Part shown: positions 1 through 6,433 of the stretch, in pieces | Layout of the letters: the number at the start of each line of letters is the position of its first letter | Position numbering within the stretch: position 1 is the stretch's first letter | Source: Firmicutes bacterium CAG:631 | GTDB taxonomy: Bacteria; Bacillota_I; Bacilli_A; RFN20; CAG-631 | NCBI GenBank assembly: GCA_000433015.1 | Contig: HF998003.1 | Coordinates: 9,790 to 16,973 of the forward strand | Direction of reading: 5' to 3' | DNA length: 7,184 nt | Program-made: the position numbers and the translations under genes | The notes under the pieces: model-generated | What the model was told of the DNA's origin: nothing | The model's database searches: none | What the model saw: only the letters and a program-made list of their open reading frames with translations

Positions 1-139
1 TTTGAAGATACTCTAAAAATAAATCACCTCGATCATATTTTCTAACTAATTCAAAATCTGGATAATCTTTCATTACATTTTCAAACATTTTTAATACAGA
101 AAGACTATCATCAACAACAATTAATTTGTATTTATTCAT
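1..139 (-). CDS. spo0A: Spo0A-like response regulator, N-terminal fragment (gene runs off the left edge)
   Basis: Only the first 46 codons are in the window. They begin a CheY-like receiver domain: a hydrophobic beta-1 strand (KLIVVDD, residues 5-11) ends in the acidic pair D10-D11, which in receivers binds the Mg2+ needed for aspartyl phosphorylation. The numbering matches D10/D11 of Bacillus Spo0A. The phosphoacceptor Asp and the DNA-binding domain lie outside the window. ATG at 137-139 is preceded by AGGAGGG (148-154) with 8 nt spacing, so the start is secure. The identity as Spo0A, the master regulator of sporulation entry, comes mainly from position: it lies directly downstream of spoIVB on the same strand, as in Bacillus and Clostridium. 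The residues after about 30 (RKYDRGDLFLEYLQ) do not resemble the usual Spo0A AYNGQE segment, so this may be a divergent Spo0A or another response regulator. Confidence 0.68.
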   Translation of the reverse strand, partial: MNKYKLIVVDDSLSVLKMFENVMKDYPDFELVRKYDRGDLFLEYLQ

Positions 140-166
140 TTTTTATTCCCTCCTAAGACTGACTAA

Positions 167-195
167 ATTATAGTTTTTCTTTTCATTTACTACAA
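167..195 (-). promoter_or_regulatory. Putative SigA-type promoter of the spo0A-like gene
   Basis: On the minus strand there is a perfect -10 hexamer TATAAT (172-167), a 17-bp spacer, and a -35-like hexamer TTGTAG (195-190) that matches TTGACA at 4 of 6 positions. Transcription would start near 160 and give a leader of about 20 nt with the Shine-Dalgarno at 154-148. It lies just after the spoIVB terminator, which supports independent expression of the downstream gene. I see no Spo0A box (TGTCGAA) and no convincing SigH promoter beside it. The region is AT-rich, so a chance match is possible. Confidence 0.5.
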
Positions 196-239
196 AATTT
201 TACATTCTTAAAATGCTCATTTTTTTATTAAAAAGTGTT

Positions 240-277
240 AAAAAAGCACAAAACAGGCAAATATTTACCTGTTTTGT
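240..277 (-). terminator. Intrinsic terminator after spoIVB
   Basis: A perfect 10-bp inverted repeat, ACAAAACAGG at 248-257 and CCTGTTTTGT at 268-277, encloses a 10-nt loop. Read on the minus strand, the stem is followed by GC and then six T residues (245-240). It lies 4 bp past the spoIVB stop codon, so it should end the upstream transcript before the spo0A-like gene. The plus-strand side lacks a T tract, so it is probably not bidirectional. Confidence 0.85.
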
Positions 278-281
278 CAAT

Positions 282-1286
282 TTATTTCATTTCTTGTAAC
301 ATCCATTGGATATATAATCCATAGCCTTTTTTTACATCATCGACTAAAACATGTGTGACTGCTCCTACAATTTTATCATTTTGGATAATGGGGGAGCCAC
401 TCATTCCTTGAACAATCCCGTTGCTCATTTTTAAAAGTTCTTTATCGACAATTTCAAAGGTAATTCCTTTAGGCTCAATGCTTTCTTGTTTTTTTAAATT
501 CGTAATTTTAATTTTATATTTTTCGACTTGACTCCCGTTCATGACGGTCCAAATTTCTGCATCTCCTAATTTGACTTCCTCTATTTTTGCCACTTCTAGA
601 CCTTCTTTTTTAGGAATTTTATCGACTTGACCATAAATTCCATATTGGTTATTTTTATCAATGTCACCGATTGGCTCACTTTCATCAATTTCGGCAATTT
701 TTTCACCAGGTGTACCATTTGTACTTTTTTTAATACCAATGATTTCACTATCATAAATATTTCCTGATGTTAAGTCTAATATATCAGAAAAATCACCATC
801 AGAAAATTGATGTCCCAAAGCAGCATAGGTATTGGTTTCAGGATCATAAATCGTGACCGTTCCAATTCCTAAAATTCTTTCTTTCACTAATAATCCTGTT
901 TTCCAAGAACCGTTTGCTGAAGTTTTAATTAATTGCAATGTTTTGGTATAGGAAATATGATCGCGATAATATTTCATTGGTAAACTATATTGCATTTTTT
1001 CAACATCTTCAAACACTTTTGGTAAATCAGACATGGATTCTACTTTTTGGTGATTGACTTCATAAATTAAGTCTCCACGCTGAATATCATTGTCTTTAGA
1101 TGGATTATAAACCTTTCCATCACTCGTTTGAATGTCATAGGTTCCGGTGACAAGTAAACCATCTGCCTTAATCTCAATGGCAATATTTTCGCCACCTGGA
1201 ATATAATTTTGAGCATATAAGGCATCTGTCTTGTTTAAGGTTAAAATAGAAGCAAATAAAAAGAGACCTAATATTCGCTTTTTAAT
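282..1286 (-). CDS. spoIVB: SpoIVB, S55-family sporulation serine peptidase (ATT start)
   Basis: SpoIVB is secreted from the forespore into the intermembrane space. There it cleaves SpoIVFA, and so triggers pro-SigK processing in the mother cell. The 334-residue protein has a basic start and hydrophobic signal/anchor (residues 2-17), the SpoIVB box YIPGGE (28-33), a PDZ-like region (about 36-110) and the S55 peptidase domain. The predicted triad is intact: H159 in AALGHQF, D281, and S296 in GIVQGMSGSP. The Asp lies 15 residues before the Ser, as for D363/S378 in B. subtilis. The first ATG (1034) would remove the signal and most of the PDZ region, and no ATG, GTG, TTG or CTG occurs in frame upstream of it back to the TGA stop at 1304. 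The ATT at 1284-1286, 8 nt after AGGAGG, gives a normal MKKR-type signal sequence, so I chose it. The protein is shorter than the 426-residue B. subtilis one. A terminator follows the stop codon. Confidence 0.9.
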   Translation of the reverse strand: MKKRILGLFLFASILTLNKTDALYAQNYIPGGENIAIEIKADGLLVTGTYDIQTSDGKVYNPSKDNDIQRGDLIYEVNHQKVESMSDLPKVFEDVEKMQYSLPMKYYRDHISYTKTLQLIKTSANGSWKTGLLVKERILGIGTVTIYDPETNTYAALGHQFSDGDFSDILDLTSGNIYDSEIIGIKKSTNGTPGEKIAEIDESEPIGDIDKNNQYGIYGQVDKIPKKEGLEVAKIEEVKLGDAEIWTVMNGSQVEKYKIKITNLKKQESIEPKGITFEIVDKELLKMSNGIVQGMSGSPIIQNDKIVGAVTHVLVDDVKKGYGLYIQWMLQEMK

Positions 1287-1308
1287 AAAAAAAACCTCCT
1301 TTCACCAT
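1282..1308 (-). other. Possible 8-codon upstream ORF overlapping the spoIVB start
   Basis: ATG at 1308-1306 opens an 8-codon frame (MVKGGFFY) ending at TAA (1284-1282), which overlaps the ATT start of spoIVB. It spans the spoIVB Shine-Dalgarno and the T8 tract (1294-1287) and is one base out of frame with spoIVB. Loss of one T would fuse this ATG in frame to spoIVB. It has no good Shine-Dalgarno of its own, so it may be chance. Confidence 0.25.
1294..1301 (-). promoter_or_regulatory. Ribosome binding site that sets the ATT start of spoIVB
   Basis: The minus strand reads AAGGAGGT, close to a full anti-16S match. Its AGGAGG core ends 8 nt before the ATT at 1286-1284. No ATG, GTG, TTG or CTG lies in a suitable window in the spoIVB frame. 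The site therefore argues that translation starts at ATT rather than at the ATG 84 codons downstream. Confidence 0.8.
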
Positions 1309-1347
1309 TTATAGTTTGTGGGGTAAAAGGAGAAAATATTATACCTG

Positions 1348-2994
1348 TTATTGTTTGGTAGATAATAGATCTTTTGCTGTATTAATAGAATTTTCGGTGA
1401 TTTTTTCACCACTTAAAAGTCGAGCAATTTCCATTATTTTCCTATCCTGTGTTAGGTGCTCTACTTTTGTTTGTGTATGATTATTTTTAGTTTCTTTATA
1501 AATATATAAGTGTTGGTCACTAAAACAAGCGACTTGAGGAAGATGGGTCACTGCTAAAACTTGGGCAAATTGAGCAATAGAATGCATTTTCTTACCCATT
1601 GCCATGGCTACTTTTCCACTCACACCGGTATCAATTTCATCAAAGACAATCAAATCAAGTTCAGTTACCTTACAAAAAATTGTCTTTAGTCCTAACATAA
1701 TCCGACTAACTTCACCACCTGAAGCAATTTTTACAAGTGGTTTTTGCGGTTCTCCTTGATTGGTTGAAATGTAAAATTCTATCAAATCATTCCCATATTT
1801 TGTTAAATGCTCACTTTTTTCAAAATGAACTGAAAAACTAGCCTTTTCTAAGTATAAATCTGCTAATTGTTGCTGTATTTCTTTTTCCAATTGATTTGCG
1901 TACTTTTTCCTGCATTTTGTCACTTTATCAGCTAGTTGGAAGCATTTTTCTTTTTGTTTTTGCAATTCCAATGTTAAATTTTCAATTTTTTCTTGATAAG
2001 TATAGGCATTTTCAATTTTTTCTTGAATTTCTGTCTTTAATTGAAATAAATGATTGGTTTGATATTTTCTTTTCAATCGATTGGTTTTGGTAATTTGTTC
2101 TGATAATTCATCTAAACGATGGGCATCAAAATTTTCAATATTAAACTCTTTTTTTAAAGAATCGGTGACATCTTGAATATCAATATAAGCACTTTCAATT
2201 CGATTTTTATAATCCGTAATTTTTTCACTATTTTCAATTTTTTGGATGGATTTTAAAGCATGATATAAACTGTCTATCGCTTGTTGATTCCCATCTAAAT
2301 ATTGTAAAACTTCTTCCATCATTGCTGCATTTTTTTCAAAATGTTGAAGTTCTTTATATTCCTCAATCATTTTTTCTTCTTCTTGTTCTGTTAAAACATC
2401 TTGCAGTTCTTGATATTGGAATTTTAAATAATCGATATCTTTTAAATCCTTACTAGCATTTTCTAAAAATTTCTTTTCCACTAATAAATGGCTATATTGA
2501 TCAAAAGCTTGTTGATATTCTTGTAAATAATCTTTTTGATAGGAACAAATATATTGATCTAAAAGTGGTAAATGTTGATCGGCTTTTAGCAAATATTGAC
2601 TTTCATGTTGAGAATGAATATCAATTAAAAATTCAGCAATTTGGTTTAAAATATTTAATGGAATGAGATAGCCATTACATTTGGCAGTTGAGCGACCATT
2701 TGCATAAATACAACGTTGTAAAATGCATTCTTCGTGAACATCAATATCTGTTAATTCTTGAATGCGTTGTGCATGTTTCGGTTTTAAATAAAGTAAGGCT
2801 TCAATCCGTGCCATATCTTTGCCATGTCGCACCATTTCCACACTAGCACGTGCACCAAAAACTAAGGATAAGGCGTCAATAATAATTGATTTCCCAGCTC
2901 CTGTTTCACCCGTTAAAACATTAAAGTGATCTGAAAACTCTAATGTTATATCATCTAATATCGCCAAATTTTGAATCGTAATTTGCTTTAACAT
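1348..2994 (-). CDS. recN: RecN, SMC-like ATPase of DNA double-strand break repair
   Basis: RecN is a cytoplasmic SMC-family protein that gathers at double-strand breaks and helps bring DNA ends together for recombination. The 548 residues show a Walker A GETGAGKS (29-36) near the N-terminus, a long glutamine/glutamate/lysine-rich coiled-coil middle (about 155-380), an ABC signature ASGGE (424-428), a Walker B LIVFDEID (448-455) followed by TGVSG, and the switch histidine H484 in AVTHLPQVA. All ATPase motifs are intact, and the length is slightly below the 576 residues of B. subtilis RecN. The start ATG overlaps the tlyA stop as TAATG and has the Shine-Dalgarno-like AAAGGGGGTG at 3009-3000, which suggests translational coupling. 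In Bacillus ahrC/argR normally separates tlyA from recN, but it is absent here. Confidence 0.96.
   Translation of the reverse strand: MLKQITIQNLAILDDITLEFSDHFNVLTGETGAGKSIIIDALSLVFGARASVEMVRHGKDMARIEALLYLKPKHAQRIQELTDIDVHEECILQRCIYANGRSTAKCNGYLIPLNILNQIAEFLIDIHSQHESQYLLKADQHLPLLDQYICSYQKDYLQEYQQAFDQYSHLLVEKKFLENASKDLKDIDYLKFQYQELQDVLTEQEEEKMIEEYKELQHFEKNAAMMEEVLQYLDGNQQAIDSLYHALKSIQKIENSEKITDYKNRIESAYIDIQDVTDSLKKEFNIENFDAHRLDELSEQITKTNRLKRKYQTNHLFQLKTEIQEKIENAYTYQEKIENLTLELQKQKEKCFQLADKVTKCRKKYANQLEKEIQQQLADLYLEKASFSVHFEKSEHLTKYGNDLIEFYISTNQGEPQKPLVKIASGGEVSRIMLGLKTIFCKVTELDLIVFDEIDTGVSGKVAMAMGKKMHSIAQFAQVLAVTHLPQVACFSDQHLYIYKETKNNHTQTKVEHLTQDRKIMEIARLLSGEKITENSINTAKDLLSTKQ
1978..2026 (-). 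repeat. Two 19-bp direct repeats inside recN (QEKIEN twice)
   Basis: An identical 19-bp sequence occurs at 1978-1996 and 2008-2026, offset by exactly 30 bp. It encodes QEKIEN at RecN residues 324-329 and 334-339 in the coiled-coil arm. The spacing keeps the reading frame. It looks like a small internal duplication or low-complexity coiled-coil sequence rather than a mobile or regulatory repeat. Confidence 0.7.
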
Positions 2995-3800
2995 TATGAC
3001 ACCCCCTTTAATGTTAAAAATGCTTCATCAACGATTTGATCAATGGCAAATTCTTGCTTTTGATAGTCTCTACTAATGAAACATAAATATTCAATATTCC
3101 CTTCTTTTGCTCCAATAATTGGAGAATATGTCAACTGATTTAAATAAAATTGCTGCTGTTTTAAAAACTCTTGAAAAGATTTCAATGCTTGTTTATGAAC
3201 CTTTTTATTTTTGACCACGCCATTTTTGTTGATATTTTGCTTTCCAACTTCAAATTGTGGTTTAAATAAACCTATAATTATTATATCAGAAAAAAGTTCA
3301 TTTACTTTCATTAAAATGTTTTGAATCGAAATAAATGAAACATCAATGGTAATATAATCAATTTTATGGGAAAAATAGCTCAAATCTATAGATTTAAAAT
3401 TTATTCCTTCATAATTAGTAACACGTGTATCTTTTTTTAAACTTTCTGCTAATTGGTTTATACCAACATCTAACGCATAAACATGGCTTGCACCCTGTTT
3501 TAAACAACAATCAGTAAATCCTCCTGTAGATGCTCCAATATCTAAAACCACCTTGTCCTTTAGATTGATATGAAAAGTATCAATGGCTTTTTTTAATTTT
3601 AATCCACCACGCGAAACATAAAGAAAAAGATGATTTTCTTGAATTTCAATACAATCTTCTTCATTGCAAAACAATCCTGCTTTATTCACCAATTGATGAT
3701 TGACATACACTTTTCCTTCTTGAATTAATTGAAGTGCTTTTGATCGAGAAGGTGCAAAATTTTTTTCAACTAAAAGTAAATCAATTCTTATTTTTCCCAT
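2994..3800 (-). CDS. tlyA: TlyA-family 16S/23S rRNA (cytidine-2'-O)-methyltransferase
   Basis: The 268-residue protein has an N-terminal S4 RNA-binding domain (about 5-60, starting IRIDLLLVEKNFAPSR) and an FtsJ/RrmJ-like Rossmann methyltransferase domain with the SAM-binding motif LDIGASTGGFTD (86-97). The expected 2'-O-methyltransferase K-D-K-E residues are visible: K68 in VSRGGLKL, D153 in IDVSFISI, K180 in GLFKPQFE and E237 in GNIEYL. TlyA proteins methylate C1920 of 23S rRNA, and the longer type also methylates C1409 of 16S rRNA; I cannot decide which type this is. Older annotations call the family hemolysin A, but the motifs point to rRNA modification. The start overlaps the end of dxs by 13 bp and has an AAAGGA site (3815-3810). 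It is the equivalent of Bacillus yqxC and is followed directly by recN. Confidence 0.94.
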   Translation of the reverse strand: MGKIRIDLLLVEKNFAPSRSKALQLIQEGKVYVNHQLVNKAGLFCNEEDCIEIQENHLFLYVSRGGLKLKKAIDTFHINLKDKVVLDIGASTGGFTDCCLKQGASHVYALDVGINQLAESLKKDTRVTNYEGINFKSIDLSYFSHKIDYITIDVSFISIQNILMKVNELFSDIIIIGLFKPQFEVGKQNINKNGVVKNKKVHKQALKSFQEFLKQQQFYLNQLTYSPIIGAKEGNIEYLCFISRDYQKQEFAIDQIVDEAFLTLKGVS

Positions 3801-5647
3801 TGGTTTATATCCTTTAAAATTTGTTGGAAAACTTGTGCAGCCGATAAGTGATAATGTTCATATATACGATGCACATTGCCATGTATAATATTTTCATTGG
3901 GAACACAAAAAGTTTTAATAAAGCGATGATGTTGATTATAAAATTGTGTAATTGCACTACCAAACCCTTCAAAAACAGAAGTTCTATCATATAAAAATAG
4001 TGGTTTGTCTTGAATTGATAACAAAAAGTCTTCATTTAAAGGTTTTAAAAATAAAGGATTGACAACACCAATGTTGTAAATCGAATGTTGAACTTCAGCA
4101 ACCATTTCTTCATATCCTTCTCCAACAGCAATAATAATTGCTAGATTTTGAGGATGAATATTGTATGTTAGATACTGCTTATAAGCAATTGAGGGAACAG
4201 GTTCTTGTTTATATACGGTTGATTTGGAATAACGTATAAAAACAGGCCCACCATGTAAAAAAGCAAAATCAAGACAAGCTTGAACATAGGACGTATTTGG
4301 AGGCATTAGAATTGTTACATTTTTTAAAGGATATAAAAAACTGATATCGTAGATACCTTGATGGGTTTCTCCATCTTCTCCAACAATTCCAGCACGATCA
4401 ACTAAAAAAACGACTGAACTATTGATTCGGGCAATATCATGATTAATTTCATCATAGGCCCGTTGCATAAATGTAGAATATAAAGAAACAACCGGTTTTA
4501 ATTGAGATAAAGCGAGTCCATTTGCAAAACAGACAGCGTGTTCTTCTGCAATGCCAACATCATGACTTCTATTTTTAAAGTCATTAAATATTCGTTGTAA
4601 AGAAGAACCATTAATCATGGCAGCAGAAATCACATGAATTTTTTGATCTTCTTTCATTTTTTGATATAATGCATCTGCAAAAGCTTGAGAAAAAGTAATC
4701 ATATGTGCATCTTTTTCTTTTTTACTTTTTCCATTATTTAAATCAAATGGTTCTACACCATGCCAAGTGCCAATTTCGTCATTTTCACTATTTTGATAGC
4801 CATGTCCTTTTTTTGTTTTGACATGAACTAATATCGTTTCAGGATAATTTTTTGCCTTTTTCAATGCTTTTTCTAAGGCTTTAAAATTATGACCATCTAC
4901 GGGGCCAATATAGGCAATTTTAAAAGCATCAAATAAATTGATTGAACGAAAAAAAACACAAATTCTATTGATGACACGTCTCGTAAAATTAACAATTGGA
5001 CGCCCTATTTTAGGAATTTTACCAATAACACCAACATATCCCTTTTTAACTACGCCATAAGTTTGACTTGTCCTAATTTTTGCTAAGGATTTTGCTAACG
5101 ATCCTACACTTTTAGAAATCGCCATATCATTATCGTTAAGAATAATTATAATTTTAGAAGGTGTTTGTTCTACACTATTCAATGCTTCAAAGGCGACTCC
5201 ATTAGCAATAGAGGCATCACCAATAACATCAATAATATGATAATGCTCATTTTTTTGATCCCGAGCCACTGCCATTCCTAGGGCAGTTGATAAAGAAGTT
5301 GAGGAATGACCTGATTCAAAACAATCATAAGGGCTTTCAGACATTTTTAAATAACCAGAAAGTCCTTGATAAGAACGCAAAGTGCGAAACTGTTTTGCAC
5401 GTCCTGTTAAAATTTTATGGGTATAAGCTTGATGGCCAACATCAAATAAGAATCGATCTAAAGGTGCATCAAAAACACGATGTAAGGTCATAATTAACTC
5501 TACTGTTCCTAAATTACTAGAAAGATGTCCACCCGTTTGGGATACGTTTTCAATAATAAAAGAACGGATATCTTTTGCTAAGGTATTCATTTCTTTATAA
5601 TTTAACTGCTTTAAAAATGTCGGATCTTTAATTTCATTGATATCCAT
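3788..5647 (-). CDS. dxs: 1-deoxy-D-xylulose-5-phosphate synthase (divergent)
   Basis: Dxs condenses pyruvate and glyceraldehyde 3-phosphate in a thiamine diphosphate-dependent reaction to make DXP, the first step of the MEP isoprenoid pathway. The 619-residue length is normal. Visible motifs are GGH with H41, DVGHQAY with H72, GHSSTS (113-118), the ThDP/Mg site GDA (143-145) with N171-D-N173, YIGPVDGH (246-253), AEEH with E368 (the expected ThDP-activating glutamate), YSTFMQRAYDE (390-400), DRAG with R418, and THQG with H429. Several usually fixed positions differ: GDG is GDA, the RYPRG segment is RYSKS (472-476), and FPKR before SE is YLKM (99-102). ATG at 5647 has an excellent AGGTGAT site and lies 15 bp after ispA. 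The adjacent ispA fits a shared isoprenoid role. It is a Dxs family member with high confidence; the altered residues leave some doubt about full activity. Confidence 0.93.
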   Translation of the reverse strand: MDINEIKDPTFLKQLNYKEMNTLAKDIRSFIIENVSQTGGHLSSNLGTVELIMTLHRVFDAPLDRFLFDVGHQAYTHKILTGRAKQFRTLRSYQGLSGYLKMSESPYDCFESGHSSTSLSTALGMAVARDQKNEHYHIIDVIGDASIANGVAFEALNSVEQTPSKIIIILNDNDMAISKSVGSLAKSLAKIRTSQTYGVVKKGYVGVIGKIPKIGRPIVNFTRRVINRICVFFRSINLFDAFKIAYIGPVDGHNFKALEKALKKAKNYPETILVHVKTKKGHGYQNSENDEIGTWHGVEPFDLNNGKSKKEKDAHMITFSQAFADALYQKMKEDQKIHVISAAMINGSSLQRIFNDFKNRSHDVGIAEEHAVCFANGLALSQLKPVVSLYSTFMQRAYDEINHDIARINSSVVFLVDRAGIVGEDGETHQGIYDISFLYPLKNVTILMPPNTSYVQACLDFAFLHGGPVFIRYSKSTVYKQEPVPSIAYKQYLTYNIHPQNLAIIIAVGEGYEEMVAEVQHSIYNIGVVNPLFLKPLNEDFLLSIQDKPLFLYDRTSVFEGFGSAITQFYNQHHRFIKTFCVPNENIIHGNVHRIYEHYHLSAAQVFQQILKDINQWEK

Positions 5648-5662
5648 TCTATCACCTACTTT

Positions 5663-6433
5663 TTAAAAATAGTTTTGAATAAATACAACTAATTCATTTT
5701 TTTCATCAAGATTTAATTCTTGTAATATATTTTGAACTTGATTTTGATAATGGAATAAAATTTGTTGCAAATCCATTCCAACATTTTGCTCATCTTGTAA
5801 ATCATCTTTGATTTGGTAAATCATGCCTAATAAATGAGCCAATTTTTCATAAAGTTGAATTTCTTTTTCTGATTGATTTGCTAATTTTGCAGGTAAAACA
5901 AGACAATATTCAAATAATTTACCAGTTTTTAAGCAGTCAATATGGAATCGTTCATTTAAACTTAAATTTGAATTTTGATGTCTTAAATCCAAAATTTGTC
6001 CATAAATCATGCCATTGGAACCGATGCAGGCACTCAAACATTGTAAAGCCAATATGGTTTCCAAAAGATTTGGATGCTGACTTAATACAAAAAAAGCATC
6101 GGATAATAAAGTATCACCAACGAGCACCGCAATCCCTTCGTTATATTGCTTATGTAAAGATGGTTTCCCTCGACGAAAGTCATCATCATCCATACAAGGT
6201 AAATCATCATGAATTAATGAATAAGTATGAACCATTTCAATGGCCAATGCAAAAGAAATATAATTTTTATATTCTAAATGATTAGTTTGAAGGGCTAAAA
6301 AAAAGAGTTGTGGTCGAATATATTTGCCATTAGAATCTAAACAATATTGGCAGGCTTCACGCAATAAATCATCTTGAATGGAAGCAAAATATCGCTCCAT
6401 CTCTTTTTTTAATAAAAGAAGTTCAGGATTCAC
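5663..6433 (-). CDS. ispA: Polyprenyl (farnesyl-type) diphosphate synthase, short C-terminus
   Basis: This enzyme joins isopentenyl diphosphate to allylic diphosphates, probably to make geranyl or farnesyl diphosphate. From the GTG start it has 256 residues. Motifs in order are GKYIRP (36-41; usually GKRIRP), the first aspartate-rich motif DDLPCMDDDDFRRGKP (76-91), VGDTLL (105-110), GMIYGQILDL (141-150), KTG (169-171) and the second aspartate-rich motif DDLQD (210-214). The family is usually near 290-300 residues, and the missing part follows DDLQD: the expected GKxxGxD...KxTYP segment is reduced to VGMDLQQ. GTG at 6433 is preferred because GAGGT (6446-6442) lies 8 nt upstream. An in-frame TTG at 6448 would add five residues but overlaps that site. 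The gene overlaps xseB by 11 bp and precedes dxs. Product chain length cannot be proved from sequence. Confidence 0.9.
   Translation of the reverse strand: MNPELLLLKKEMERYFASIQDDLLREACQYCLDSNGKYIRPQLFFLALQTNHLEYKNYISFALAIEMVHTYSLIHDDLPCMDDDDFRRGKPSLHKQYNEGIAVLVGDTLLSDAFFVLSQHPNLLETILALQCLSACIGSNGMIYGQILDLRHQNSNLSLNERFHIDCLKTGKLFEYCLVLPAKLANQSEKEIQLYEKLAHLLGMIYQIKDDLQDEQNVGMDLQQILFHYQNQVQNILQELNLDEKNELVVFIQNYF

Noticed and set aside
195..230. SigH-like -10 (AAGAAT) upstream of the spo0A-like gene
   Set aside because: No AGGA-type -35 lies at the proper distance; the match is expected by chance in AT-rich DNA.
282..1034. SpoIVB starting at ATG 1034
   Set aside because: It would delete the signal sequence, the YIPGG box and most of the PDZ region, all of which are clearly encoded in frame upstream.
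1312..1345. Possible SigG/SigF promoter upstream of spoIVB (GTATA-like element at 1344-1340 and CAAACTA at 1318-1312)
   Set aside because: The CAAACTA block resembles a SigG -10, but the spacing to the GTATA element is 21 bp instead of about 17-18. The nearby TATAAT (1343-1338) has no usable -35. Suggestive only, so not listed as a feature.
1896..2093. Plus-strand open frame inside recN with a hydrophobic, Phe-rich translation
   Set aside because: It is the antisense of a Lys/Glu-rich coiled coil, which gives Phe/Leu-rich shadows; no independent support.
3814..4035. Second minus-strand frame inside the 3' part of dxs
   Set aside because: It is an alternative frame within the conserved C-terminal domain of dxs; no Shine-Dalgarno or family match.
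5287..5493. Plus-strand open frame of 68 codons inside dxs
   Set aside because: It is antisense to the conserved ThDP region of dxs and has no recognisable product.
5878..6285. Plus-strand open frame of 135 codons inside ispA
   Set aside because: It lies fully antisense to a gene with intact prenyltransferase motifs, shows no recognisable domain, and is explained by the AT-rich composition.
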